In this document: one piece after another, positions 21,126-33,100 of the stretch
Layout: each line of letters opens with the position of its first letter
Numbering within the stretch: position 1 is the stretch's first letter
Assembly (NCBI RefSeq): GCF_933775445.1
Contig: NC_065875.1
Coordinates: 12,041,001 to 12,105,000 of the forward strand
Origin: Argentina anserina
Lineage: Eukaryota; Streptophyta; Magnoliopsida; Rosales; Rosaceae
Direction of reading: 5' to 3'
DNA length: 64,000 bases
Notes under the pieces: generated by a model
The model's input: only the letters and a program-made list of their open reading frames with translations
Told to the model about the DNA's origin: nothing
Databases searched by the model: none
Translations under genes and position numbers: made by a program

Positions 21126-24100
21126 ATGCAGACAAAAGAAGAAACATTAGAAATGGAGCCGCTTCAGCATTTTAGTCATGAACATCCATTGTTGTTCAAG
21201 GGAGAAGCCCCACAAAAAAATATTGAAGCATCAGGTGATCCACCAGTTTTATGCTCTGCATGTGACGATCCAGTGCTTGGTCCTAACTATAGTTGTCCCC
21301 AATGTTCTATCCACCATGAGTTTATACTCCATCAGTCGTGTGCACAACTACCCATAGAGATCCTCAAGCACCCGATGCACACTGAGCATCCACTCGTTCT
21401 AATCACAAGCAAGTCAAGAAGATATAGTCGGTATGTATGTGATATTTGTCGCGTTGGTTTCAACAGTTTCTCTTACACATGTTCTAAATGCCTCTTCGAC
21501 ATTGACATCAAATGTGCCTCCAACTTCAGTAGCACAAATAGCATACTACATTTCAGTCACAAGCACATATTGAACTTAACTGATAAGCCATCTAGAGGTC
21601 GTCCACCAGTTTCTTGTATTGGCTGCCTCGAGCAAGTGACTGGTCCCAGCTATATTTGCAGAAGAATTGCCAATAGGGATAATAGTTGCTCTATTCATCT
21701 ACATAAATCGTGCGCAGAGCTCCCACGTGAGATCCGACACTCAATGCACCGTCAGCACTCGCTTATGCTTAATCTCCGTGGAGCAGAAGAATGCGATTGC
21801 GATGCTTGTGACAAAGATTGCAGCAGCAGATTTACTTACAGTTGTTTTCAATGTGACTTCAACCTTCACCTCAAATGTGCTTCTGATTGGAAAGAGTTTC
21901 AACATTTCAATCATGATCATCCATTGTTGTTCAACAAACATGAAGCATCGAGTCAACCAGCTTTATGCTCTGCATGTGAGGATCCAGTACTTGGTCCCAA
22001 CTACAGTTGCGATCAACGTTGTGATTTCATTCTCCACAAGTCATGTGCAAAGCTACCCAGAGAGATCCTCCAGCATCCGATGCATGATAAACATCCACTT
22101 CTTCTTCTCACAGCAAAATCCAGAAGCTATAGTATGTTTGCATGTGATATTTGCCGCAAAAGCTTTAAGAGTTTCTCGTACACCTGTTCTGAATGTCGCT
22201 TCGACATTGACATCAAATGTGCCTCCAATTTCAAAAGCATGGGTTGTCTGCTACATTTTAGTCACAAGCACATATTGACCTTGACTCATAATTTATCTGA
22301 GGGTGGCCCACCAGTCTCTTGCAATGGGTGCCTAGAGCAAGTGCTCGGTCCTGGCTACATTTGCAAAAGGAATTCGTTGAGGGATAGTAGCTGCTCCATT
22401 GTTCTACATCAGTCATGTGCAGAGCTACCTCCTGAAATCAACCACCCGATGCACCAACACTTACTTAAGATCAACCAAAATGGAGCACAAGAATGCGTTT
22501 GTCATGCTTGTGACCAAGATTGCAGTAGCAGATTTACATATAATTGTTTCCAATGTGACTTCAAACTTCACCTCAAGTGTGCTGCTGATTGTAAAGGCTT
22601 TCAACATTTCAATCATGAGCATCCATTACTGTTCCACAAACATGAAGCGTCAGGTAAACCAACTTTATGCTCTGCGTGTGAGGATCCGATACTCGGTCCA
22701 AATTACAGTTGCAACCAATGTTTTAAGTTCAATCTCCATCAATCATGTGCACAGCTACCCAGAGAGATCCTCCAACATGAAATGCACAATAAGCATCCGC
22801 TTCTTCTAATCACAAGCAAATCAAGAAGCTACAGTTGGTATGCATGCGATGTTTGTCGCAAAAGCTCCAGGGGCTTCTCTTACACATGTTCTGAATGCCA
22901 CTTCGACATTGACGTCAAATGTGCCTCTAATTTCAGAAACATAGATTGCATACTACATTTCAGTCACAAGCACGTACTGAACTTAACTGATAAGCCATCT
23001 ACAGGTCGTCCACCAGTCTCTTGTATTGGTTGCCTAGAGCAAGTGCTTGGTCCCAGCTACATTTGCAAAAGAAGCTTAGGTAGGGAAAGAAGCTGCTCCA
23101 TTCATCTGCATAAATCATGCGCAGAGCTACCTCTTAAAATCCAGCACCCGATGCACCGCCGACACTCACTCATTCTCCACCTTAATGGAAGACGAGAATG
23201 TCATTGTGATCTCTGTGACCAAGACTGTAGCCGCAGATTCAACTACAGCTGTTTTCAATGTGACTTCAACATCGATCTCAAATGTGCTTCTGAGAAAGGC
23301 TTCACACATTTTAGTCACGAACATCCACTAATGTTCAAGAGGGGAAATAAAGCAAACGAATATACCGGTCCACTAGTTGTATGCGATGGATGCCAAGATC
23401 CAATACTCGGACCTAGTTACACATGCATTAGTACATACCGACGTCGCAGATGTTGCTTCAATCTCCATAAATCATGTGCAGAGTTACACAGGGAGATCCA
23501 ACACCCAGTGCACCGTCAACACCCACTTTCTCTCCACAATTCAGTTCAGAATATCAAAGTACGTTGCTTGTGTAATGCTTGCAACCGGCCTTGCATCTAT
23601 CGCTACCATTGTTCCAAATGTGACTTCAACCTTCACCTGAAATGTGCCTCCAATTGGCAGAACATTATTGGAAATGCCTCTCACGAGCATCAGTTCATTG
23701 TCCCACCCCTGGAATTGGCTGACCTCCACATCAACTGTCACATTTGTGGTGACTACTGGAGTGGCAGCGCCTACTATATTTGTAGCATCTGCCAGCTCTT
23801 GGTCCATAGAGAATGTGCTTCATTACCACGTGACATTAAAATGTCCAGGCACCAACATCACCTCAAGTTAACCTGGTTTCTTGAAGACATATACCCTAAG
23901 GATGATCAACTTTGTGGAGTCTGCAACACAACTGTTGAAAAATCTCGTGCTGTTTATTATTGTCATGAATGTTATGGCTATGTTTCTCACACTACATGCA
24001 TGATAATGGAGTATTTTCGGGAGGAAGAAAACCCAAACAGGTTCTCTGGTGATGATGATGAGTTTGATGATGCAGAGCAAATAGAACACTTTAGTCATCC

Positions 24101-25049
24101 ACATTTACTACTTGCGAATGATCAGCATGAGGTGGCCAAAGATCAGACAATGACTTGTGAAGGTTGCATTCGACCCATCAATATTACTGAAACTTTTTAC
24201 GGTTGTACCAAACAGGAACAGTCATGCCATTTCTTTCTCCATGATATATGTGCTCGATTACCGACAAAGATGTTCATCCCACTCCTTCACACACATGTAT
24301 TCACACTCCTTTCTCGGGCTCCTTCTTTTGACGGCGTGTTTCAATGTTATATGTGTGGTATTTTTAACCAGGGCTTTGTATACAGTTGTCAAGAATGTGC
24401 CTCTCCAGCAAGCGAAAATCTTTTCTACCTTGACCTTGAGTGCAGTACTTATTGGAGAAATAAGACTCTTAAACACGAGTCTCATCCTCACCAGCTCCAT
24501 CTTTATACAGAATGGGAGGACTTCTATTGTAGGGGTTGTCGTTCCAAGATCTTTTTCTGCTTTAGTTGTAAGAAATGCAACTTTCACCTTTGTATTTCGT
24601 GTGTTAAGTTACCTCTTACTGCTGGGCACCGATACGATAATCATCCTCTCAAGCTCACTTATGCTAGTCCTGAACACGAGAAAGGTCAATACTATTGTGA
24701 AATTTGTGAAGGGAAAAGGGATCCAGAACATTGGTTCTACCTGTGCAGACACTGTGACTTTGATTGTCATCCTCATTGCATTCTAGGGAGGTATCCGCAA
24801 GTTAAACTAGGCATCACTTACAAGCATGATGCTCATGCAGAACACCATGTCACTCTTGTTAGCAAGTGGCCCAGCCCCATTCAATTTGATAAGAGATACA
24901 TCATTCTTCCTTGTGAGAAATGTGGTATGGCTTGCAAAGGATTGGTCTTTGAATGCAAAGTGTGCAATATAAACTTTCACCGAGATGGCTTCTGTGGGAT
25001 AGATTTGGAAAGTTTACAATCGTCTGTTCGAATCGAAGAGCTCAGTTAA
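21126..25049 (+). CDS. Cysteine/histidine-rich DC1 (C1-like) domain protein, very large
   Basis: An uninterrupted frame of 1307 codons encodes about 21 consecutive DC1-type modules with the pattern H-x-H-P-L...C-x2-C...Y-x-C-x2-C-x-F-x-L-H-x2-C. DC1 domains bind zinc and are a plant-expanded relative of the diacylglycerol-binding C1 domain; members have been linked to stress and defence responses, but for this protein the role is unknown. Modules 1-4 (residues about 14-250), 5-8 (about 259-485) and 9-12 (about 492-725) are a triplicated four-module block; modules 13-21 are more diverged. An acidic spacer (GDDDEFDDAEQ) separates modules 16 and 17. There is no signal peptide or membrane segment. 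The first ATG is at 21126; an in-frame ATG at 21153 just before the first module is equally plausible, because 21130 could be a splice acceptor. Typical DC1 proteins are 500-800 residues, so this one is unusually long. Confidence 0.93.
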   Translation: MQTKEETLEMEPLQHFSHEHPLLFKGEAPQKNIEASGDPPVLCSACDDPVLGPNYSCPQCSIHHEFILHQSCAQLPIEILKHPMHTEHPLVLITSKSRRYSRYVCDICRVGFNSFSYTCSKCLFDIDIKCASNFSSTNSILHFSHKHILNLTDKPSRGRPPVSCIGCLEQVTGPSYICRRIANRDNSCSIHLHKSCAELPREIRHSMHRQHSLMLNLRGAEECDCDACDKDCSSRFTYSCFQCDFNLHLKCASDWKEFQHFNHDHPLLFNKHEASSQPALCSACEDPVLGPNYSCDQRCDFILHKSCAKLPREILQHPMHDKHPLLLLTAKSRSYSMFACDICRKSFKSFSYTCSECRFDIDIKCASNFKSMGCLLHFSHKHILTLTHNLSEGGPPVSCNGCLEQVLGPGYICKRNSLRDSSCSIVLHQSCAELPPEINHPMHQHLLKINQNGAQECVCHACDQDCSSRFTYNCFQCDFKLHLKCAADCKGFQHFNHEHPLLFHKHEASGKPTLCSACEDPILGPNYSCNQCFKFNLHQSCAQLPREILQHEMHNKHPLLLITSKSRSYSWYACDVCRKSSRGFSYTCSECHFDIDVKCASNFRNIDCILHFSHKHVLNLTDKPSTGRPPVSCIGCLEQVLGPSYICKRSLGRERSCSIHLHKSCAELPLKIQHPMHRRHSLILHLNGRRECHCDLCDQDCSRRFNYSCFQCDFNIDLKCASEKGFTHFSHEHPLMFKRGNKANEYTGPLVVCDGCQDPILGPSYTCISTYRRRRCCFNLHKSCAELHREIQHPVHRQHPLSLHNSVQNIKVRCLCNACNRPCIYRYHCSKCDFNLHLKCASNWQNIIGNASHEHQFIVPPLELADLHINCHICGDYWSGSAYYICSICQLLVHRECASLPRDIKMSRHQHHLKLTWFLEDIYPKDDQLCGVCNTTVEKSRAVYYCHECYGYVSHTTCMIMEYFREEENPNRFSGDDDEFDDAEQIEHFSHPHLLLANDQHEVAKDQTMTCEGCIRPINITETFYGCTKQEQSCHFFLHDICARLPTKMFIPLLHTHVFTLLSRAPSFDGVFQCYMCGIFNQGFVYSCQECASPASENLFYLDLECSTYWRNKTLKHESHPHQLHLYTEWEDFYCRGCRSKIFFCFSCKKCNFHLCISCVKLPLTAGHRYDNHPLKLTYASPEHEKGQYYCEICEGKRDPEHWFYLCRHCDFDCHPHCILGRYPQVKLGITYKHDAHAEHHVTLVSKWPSPIQFDKRYIILPCEKCGMACKGLVFECKVCNINFHRDGFCGIDLESLQSSVRIEELS
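21165..23305 (+). repeat. Coding tandem triplication, period about 700-735 bp
   Basis: The segment starting near CATTTTAGTCATGAACATCC at 21168 recurs near 21903 and 22603, each carrying four DC1 modules in the same order; a partial fourth copy (two modules) starts near 23307. Strong nucleotide similarity across copies suggests fairly recent unequal exchange or continuing gene conversion. Confidence 0.85.
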
Positions 25050-26363
25050 GTGTTCTTTAAATTTTTAAAGTTACTCATTATGTTTTTGTGTATTTGGTAT
25101 TGTGTGAGATTCAGTTTATCATTTGGAGAAGGTGCATGTGAATGCATACATCTGTCTCATATCGTTTTCTTTTGGACATCCATCTTACTTTGTATGTTGA
25201 ACATCTGTATGCCCTTGAATTTTTCAATTACCTAATAAGGTTCAGCTCATGTTATCCATTCTATTCACGTGCACCCACATTCTTCTTGTAGACTTGTAGT
25301 ACAAAATTCAAGTTTCATTTTCTGAAAAACACAGTAACACAGTTATAGCCAATTAATAAAAGAAATGGAAATTCACACTGGCAAACTTTTAAGAATTAAT
25401 TTCATTAACTCCCATAAACTTTAGAAGTAAAATCATTGCAATCCTTAAAATTTTATTATAATCAATTTCCTCTTATATTTTTAATAGATATCAAAAAATG
25501 TACAAAATTCAGATTTTTATATGGACTATATGGTTAATAGTGGCGTAGCCATAAATCATAACTAGGAGGGTCAATATATCAACACTAATTACACTAAGTA
25601 TTAATGTTTCAGATAATGCATGTTAACCAATATAATTTTTTAAGGAACTAATTTGTTGCTTTTCTCTTACGATATTTTCGAATAAATCTTGTGAATTCCA
25701 TGTTTTCAAATATGAAAGTATCGATCAACTTCATGGAGAAGAGCGAACCAAAATTGTATATATAGACATAAACTTTATGTAAATATGAGAAAACAATTGG
25801 TTATTGATTAGGAAAATATGCTAAAAAAAGGGGGCGTAAGAGACTTGAAAATTTGTCCAAATGTGAAATTAATTGGAGAAGCAAATATAATACTGAAAGT
25901 AAAGATGTGGACGGATCAATTAAAATCACTTTCCATTGTTGTTGGACGGATCAATTCTACTGATATGATCACCTGCTCTAACTAATCACCTATTTGTACG
26001 ACATACTTTGACAATCTCAACCGAGTTAATTGACCCTTGCCGCCCTAGTGTGGTTACGCCCATGCTCGTTAATGATGTTATGAAACCTAATTTCAAAGTT
26101 TCAATATTGTTATAATTTGTAAAATTGCTGGGATTTATGTTTTGGTCTTGCATATATGATTTGAATTCTTGTTTTCATAGGATTTTTTAATCAAATTTTA
26201 ACCGATTATAATCAGAATCAGAGAGAAAATCTAAATGTTGTCTTTTTCTGACATCCATTCAAAGTTTAAGGAAGAAAATGTTTAAAAAGTTTAAGATGTG
26301 GACTGATTTTGCATTTATGGTTTTGAGAGTAAACTAAAATTAATTCGTACAAATTTGAGAATT
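25050..26363. other. Intergenic, with a possible degenerate TIR element at 25539-26065
   Basis: GTGGCGTAGCC at about 25540 and GGTTACGCC at about 26052 are imperfect inverted ends, extended by AGGAGGGTCAA and TTGACCCTTGCCGCCC inside. Flanks TGGTTAAT and TCGTTAAT are near-identical octamers close to the ends. This would fit an old hAT-like MITE. The rest is AT-rich without coding potential. Confidence 0.45.
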
Positions 26364-26564
26364 TGTTGAAGGAAAAACACGTTATGTGCATTTATCAATG
26401 TAACAGACGAGAGGTGATTAAGTGATTAGCATTCAATAGTTATTGTGTAACGTTTAGTCATTATTATCATCTTAATGTATGATATAATTAACATCGTAAT
26501 ATTCTCCCTATATAAAGGGATTATGCAATAAGATGAGTAGATCAATTCCATATTTCAAATAACA
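26364..26564 (+). repeat. 5' LTR of the nested copia element
   Basis: 201 bp, TG...CA bounded, with a TATATAAA promoter box near 26510. It matches the 3' LTR at 42747-42947 along its whole length with scattered substitutions, pointing to an old insertion. Confidence 0.85.
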
Positions 26565-27684
26565 TGTTATTAGCACTTCGCTTTATCTTTGAGTTTTTCG
26601 GCAAAAAGAGAAAAAAAAAAAAAAACCTAGATCGCCGCTGAATCCTTTCCTCCGGCGAAAGAAGTGAAGAAAAAAATCTTTATTTAACTTGGGCACCCAA
26701 ATTTCCACTCTAGGGACCTAAACCAACCGGTGTTGATCTACATGGCTACCATTTTCTCTGATTTACCTTCGTCTGGCTTGCCCAGACCAGCGACGCTAGC
26801 TGCCTCCTCTCGCCGCAGCCCCACGCATTCATGGCTACCCTCACGTCACTAGCAACGCATCTAAGCGCCGCCGAGACCTTAACCCGCCGACGAAGGACCA
26901 GACTTCCTCAATCCAAAACCATCAACCCGACTGTGGTCCGGATTTTTGAAGCTTGTCAACCTTTCCCGACGCCACCCTAACAAGATTGTTTTCTCGGATT
27001 ATCCAGACGATCCAACCGGCCAAGCCCATCGAGGACAACCCTTCTTGTTCAGGATCATGGATGTCATCCCAAAGCTAGACCCTCCGCCTTGCAGCCCAGA
27101 TCTCCGACGTCCGATGGATCTCGACGACGGCGTCTCAAAACGGTTGTTTTCCAACCCAGAATCAGCGGCTACAGTTTTTTGCTTGACCGAAATTTGTCGG
27201 ATCCGACCCGATGTAATCTCGATATGGCCACCTCCGACTGGATCTACACGCCCTCACCAAGAAATTGTTTTGTACCTAAGGTGAATTAGAATTTACATCT
27301 ATCAGTAAAAAGTCAAAGGTAATTGTATTGTTACTTTTCTCGCTCAGTGAATCATATTCACTATTTGTAATAACCCGAATTTTTAGAAACTAAATGTCGA
27401 GTATTTTCAAAGTGTTAAACTTGTGAAATTAATTCAAGACGACAATTGGAGGTTTGCGACATTTCGAAACGAAAACGGAAACATTCTCGGATCGTTTAAT
27501 TAGAAAACGTAACGTTACCCCAACGTATAGATCGACTTTTATTCCATCGCTCGGTTGCGAAAACTTCCTTCACGAAAGTCGTAGAGCTCATCGATACGAG
27601 TTAGTGGACACGTCACGCGTTCGAATCGGACGTCGGACACTAAAGTTATTAACGTCGGAAGTTCGTTTCCGATTTTGGAAATAG

Positions 27685-27692
27685 TATAAAAG
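27685..27692 (+). promoter_or_regulatory. LTR promoter TATA box
   Basis: TATAAAAG about 320 bp into the LTR; the equivalent in the 3' LTR is at 34128-34135. It marks the likely U3/R boundary region. Confidence 0.65.
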
Positions 27693-29096
27693 GAAGGAGA
27701 GGAGGTTAAAAATCAGAAAATCAGTTTTTTTTTCAAAAATCCGCTCGGTTACTGTTCACCCGAGCTCGGGAACTGTTCACCCGACCAAAAAACCTTCTCC
27801 GGCCGATTTCTCCACCATCCGACGTCGCCTCGTGTCGTGCCACCTATCAAACTGACGGGCTCGACGATCTCTATCTTTTGGGCTATGCCTTAAACTCCGG
27901 CAACAACCACACACGGTGTAGCAACCGCCGGAAGTTACTGCTGTGTCGGCGCCGCCTCCTCCGGCCACCATAGCTCGAGATTCTTGGGGGGGTTTGCTTG
28001 TCTCAGTCCCAGCAACATTCCCACAAAAGGAATCAATCCAAATCGAAGTGTAAGTACCCGAATCAAAATTTCAATTTCTAGTTGTGAATAGTGCCGAATT
28101 TATGTTCTTCGTTGTTTGGACTCTTTAGGCTCGGATTTAGACCTTGGTGTCAACTAGGAAGTTGTTGGACATGTTGTTTAGGTTGTGGTGGTGAAATATG
28201 GTGATGATTGGTGGCGGTCGGTGAATAGTAACGCCACATGAATAGTAAATGCGAATAGTACCGTCGCATGAATAGTAACTTTGAATAGTGATCTGAAACA
28301 GTGACTGTGAACAGTGACGTCGCATGAATAGCGCATGTGAATAGTGCTCTGTAACAGTAAATGTGAACAGTGGCATGGTAAAAACAGCAACTGTGAACAG
28401 TGGTTTAGTAAAAACATTGATTAGTAAACATGAACAGTGTTCTGTGAACAATGTTTTATGAACAACATTTAGCTGTGCTGAACTCGTCACCTGATATTTT
28501 AAGTATCATTTTCTAAGCATTTATCGTGCTATTAGGTGACTGACGAAACGAGTGAGGAAATTACTTTCAGGGTCGTGGAAGTTGCACGCAAGAAAGAAAG
28601 TGAGTAAAATCTCACTTATTTACGAATCTACCCTTGCGGTGATTCAAGATTTTGCAAGAGTTTTTAATATTGAATTACGACATGTATACAATATAGTGGA
28701 TTACATATATATTGTATAAATGGTAATAAGTACATATATATATAGTTTGTTATATTATATACTGTTATGAATTCATTGGAATTGGTCATTTCGAATGACG
28801 AGAATTAAATATTCAGCATGTGATTTGATTTTTGTACAATATGAGGTGTGATTATTGTACGTGATTTTAACATGAGTTTGTTAAAATGTTTTGTCTTCGG
28901 ACGAATTTTTGTCTTCGGACGTGTTTATGAAATATGACATGTATATGATATAATGGATTATATATATTGTATAAATGGTAAATATGTACATATATATATA
29001 TATATATAGTTTGCTATATAATATACTGTTATGATTTTATCGTGATTATGTCATTTTGATGACGAGATTTATATATCGAGCATGTGATTTTGATTT

Positions 29097-29369
29097 GTAC
29101 AATATGATGTGAGATTATTGTACGTGATTTTAACATGGAGATTGTTAAAATGTTGATTTGTCTTCGGACTTGATTTTTGGTACAATATGATGTGAGATTA
29201 TTGTACGTGATTTTAACATGGAGATTGTTAAAATATTGATTTGTCTTCGGACTTGATTTTTGTACAATATGATGTGAGATTATTGTACGTGATTTTAACA
29301 TGGAGATTGTTAAAATGTTGATTTGTCTTCGGACTTGATTTTGTACAATATGATGTGAGATTATTGTAC
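29097..29369 (+). repeat. 81-83-bp tandem repeat with paired hairpins (5' LTR)
   Basis: Four units start with GTACAATATGATG at 29097, 29180, 29262 and 29343. Within each, GTACAATA pairs with TATTGTAC and TTTTAACA with TGTTAAAA, and TGTCTTCGGAC follows. A shorter diverged unit precedes it near 28835. Confidence 0.88.
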
Positions 29370-30139
29370 GTGTTTGGCAAGTCGGAACCTACCCTTTGGC
29401 CGGGCGAAAGTTACGATACAGTTAGTGCTCTAGTCTGTCTGTCGTAGTACTGCATGTGAGGTAACGGGTGGTTATCTGCTCATGGGTACTCAGATTGTTT
29501 TGGATGTTGGGTAGCGGGTGGCTATCCAATATCGGCGGTGTATTACGAGAGGGGTAACAGATGTGTACCAGCGTTCTTGGTACCCGTATTATAAATGCAT
29601 TTGGGTAACCAGAAGGATTACTTAATTTCTCATGAGCGCTTCTTTTCATATTTCTTTGGGACAACCAGATTGGTCGTCCATTGACTCATGAGTGCATTTA
29701 TATTTGTTTGATTTGTGAATTTTCGTATATATATTAATATGCGAGTTATATTTTCATTTTACTCATACGAGCTGTAAAGCTTACCGGGTTTGTGTTTACA
29801 ATCCCGGTGCACCAATTCGATGGTGTAGTGGATAACTCCGCATGTGTGGATTAGCGGGAATTGACGGACCGCTCAGAAGACTTGAAGTTATTTATCTCCA
29901 GCTTGTGTGAGGATTTTGTGTGACTATCTTGTGAGGTTGTTGTGAGGATTATACATTTCCATTTGTTATAATGTTGAATTATAATTTGGTTTGTAATAAT
30001 CGATTTGACTGAGTTGTATTTTGAACTCAGAGATGATCCGCTGTGGCATTTTAAATGATTTCGATTTCATCGAGATTGTTTGGTGTTTAACGACTTTGAA
30101 ATTTTGAGTTTTTATGCTCAGAATTTCGGGGTCGTTACA

Positions 30140-33100
30140 GTTGGTATCAGAGCCTAAGTGCGTATTTGGCGATTATCAATATCATCCGGGAGCGATGATC
30201 CGACTGCAGGCAGGCACCCATCACATGCTCCTAGGTATTGATATGTCGCCGGGTACGCGAGAGTGTTAGGAGCCATACCTTATGGTTTGGTCATGTAGGG
30301 AGTATTGTGATGATACTCCGATGATTCACTTTCTTCTGAAATTTCATGATTGATATCAGTTGGATCTATTTTGTCGAATTCGAGAATTCACATATATGAA
30401 TGAGTGTTAATTGTTGAATGGTGATGAATTTGGAAAATGGCCGTGGACAGGGCCGAGGACGGACGAGAGGTCGAGGCCGAGTTAGGGCTGCAGGCCGAGT
30501 CCGCAATGTGGAGAACCTTTATGAGGAGGCTGCTCCACTAGAAAGACAAGTTGATCTTGTTGCTATCGTTAGAGACGATAGTCGTGTGTTGAGGTTGATC
30601 AAGGACATGAGTGAGCTGCTAGTGCTATCATTTCATGACGCTTGGATCATATGGTAGCGGACCATTGGATCGGAGTATTGAGACTTACTTGGTGATGATT
30701 GAGTACTCTGAGTTAGAGAAGAGGATGATAGCCACATTCATTTATTGATAGTTGGCAGTGGAGGGGTTAGGATTGATTCCTACGCCTATGGGAAACTATT
30801 TATGTGTCACTTCACTTTTGGAGTATTCCTCGAAATTGGAGACAATGAAAGGCTTGTCCTATTGTGATTGGAAGTAGAGAGTTCTCTGCTTATTTGATAG
30901 TGATTCCGGACCACACTATGATGTGATATGAGGAATTGATTTGTTGAGGCCGCAGTACGCGGTGATTGATTGTGTTGACATGATGAGTTCTTTCATAGAC
31001 CCAGGAAACCAGAGTTTCGTATCTGTGCCTCGAGTCGGATAATGCCATGATAGCTAGAGTCTTGGCAAATGTGGAGTCTGTGGATCTGGAAGTAGCTATC
31101 ACAAACATTGTTTTACTATTCGAGTATAGTGAGGTGTTTCAGGAGATACTGAGTTTACCTTCTTCGAGAGTTGTTGATTTCTTTATTGATGATGTGCCTG
31201 GTATAGCATCTGTATCAAAGGCGCCTTATGGGATTGGGAAAGAACGAGTTTAAAGAATTGAAAGAGCAGATAGATGACATATTAGACCTAGGGTTCATCA
31301 AACCTAGTGTCTCACCTTGAGTTGTGCCGGTGTTATTCGTGAATAAGAAAGAAGTCTCATGCGGTTGAGTGTGAATTATAGGGGAATGATTAAGGTGACC
31401 ATCAAGACTATGTATCATTTACCTAGGATTGATGATGTGTGTGATACATCCATAAGGTGGTGATACAATTATTAAACTGAGATTCACATTACGTCGTTGT
31501 TGCGTTCCAACTCGTTTTGTTTCGGACATTGACAATTGAAGTTACACATTGTTCTTGGCTGAGCAAGAAATCTAATGTGTTAGAGAAATTTCATTTTGAC
31601 GTCACGAATTAATTATTTTGCTAGATGAGCATTTAATTGAGAACGCTGATCTTTCAGGATTTAATCATTTTGGTGTTGGGGATTGGAATTTCACAATACC
31701 ACAGGTCCAAATGAGACGCTATAGCGGCGAAGTAACTTTATGGAAGGTAAGGAACGAGATGACCTTAGCTTAGTAGTGTTTTAACGAATTTTTCGTGACA
31801 ATCACCTTCCAACTGGTAAAGAAATGGTTGAGAACCAAAAATTTGCTTTTCAAGTGCAAGTGGTGTTAGCGTTGGTGACTTAGAGGCTCTTTTTCCTCTA
31901 TGCATTAGATTGAATATTGTTGGATAAAGTGGTGTTGACTGAAGTGTTCAACAAGGGATAAATTTTACGATAAAAGGGTAATCAAGTATATTGTTGCTTA
32001 CAGAGAAGTTATTTTGGCCGAATGCGTTGGCCATGAGGGTTTTTATTGAAAGTAAAGAAACAACTGTTTAGAGTGGTGGTGTAGCAATCATTTTGGGGTT
32101 AGTTTTGAGGAGATGGTGGACCTAATATCGGGTTATGTTGAAGTAATTACTAAACTTATTAGTACTACAATGGTGGGGGAAACCAATATTTTAGATGATG
32201 CACTGGAGTATTTGTATGGGACCGTATGTCATGCATTTGAGGCATCAATGAACCAGGGGGTAAAGTATATCTCAGTTGTGGTCGTGTTGGATTTTGCGCT
32301 GTAAAGTTCACCTAATTTTCATGTTCCACTATTGGGAGATAAATACCTTCTTTGTCTGAACCCCAAATTGTGGCATACCACTCATGGAAGCAGGAAGCTG
32401 TAATTAATTTTTGACGGTAAGTTTTGGTGAGTGTGATGGGATGCGTGATGCGTCACTCTTGTGGTGGCGGTAGAGGTTCTCTACTGCCTTGTGCGTATAT
32501 TAGTCGATTCTCTGGTGAATTGTTTGAGAGTAATTCTTAATCCAATGTGGTGTTCTGTGGTGGTTGTGAACTCAATGAGTTAAGATTTCTTTATCTAGTT
32601 GCCGATACAAATATGGTACTTGAGTGGGTATCATGCACGACAACTTTTTATGGTTATAATAAGATGATCATGAAAGGGGATTATTTTGTTGTTTGGAAGG
32701 AATGGTAGGTTCGTTATTCTAACGATGATTTGTGGTGAATTCATGAAGGTATTTTCGTGATAAAGCACATTTTTTTGAAAACCACTATGTGTGATGTAAG
32801 TAGTAGGCATGTGTTAATCATTGATTTGACTCATGTTAGATGTTGGGTTCCGCTATCGATGGTTGGGTTCCATTACAAGCATACTCACTTGGGTGGCTTA
32901 CATGTGGCTATTAATATTAGAACATGTGACAGATTGTCTATTTGGAAGAAGTTTGAGGTATGTGGTGTTTGAAAACTCTAATGGTCCGAGAGACTTGGAA
33001 ATGTTGGTTTCTAAGACTTGAAAGCGACACAGTGTAAAGAGAGATTATATAGTGTCGATGTGGTAGACCACTCAACCTCGAAATCTCATTCTTAATAGCG

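Larger units (their letters stand above)
27366..30139 (+). repeat. 5' LTR of gypsy element B (2774 bp)
   Basis: It contains a TATAAAAG promoter box at 27685-27692, a GC-rich block (27780-27980), a GAACAGTG/GAATAGT motif array (28220-28450) and an 81-83-bp tandem repeat (29097-29369). The terminal inverted bases TGTAA...TTACA are intact. Confidence 0.93.

Noticed and set aside
21667..24786. Several 70-209-codon frames on both strands inside the DC1 gene
   Set aside because: They are shadows of the Cys/His-rich reading frame, which alone has domain structure throughout.
29097..29369. Regularly spaced repeats suggesting a CRISPR array
   Set aside because: The units are directly adjacent with no unique spacers, lie inside plant LTRs, and the genome is eukaryotic.
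30141..30158. TGGTATCAGAGC sequences as possible tRNA gene pieces (also at 725-739 and 54047-54058)
   Set aside because: They sit exactly next to LTR ends and are primer-binding sites; no cloverleaf surrounds them.
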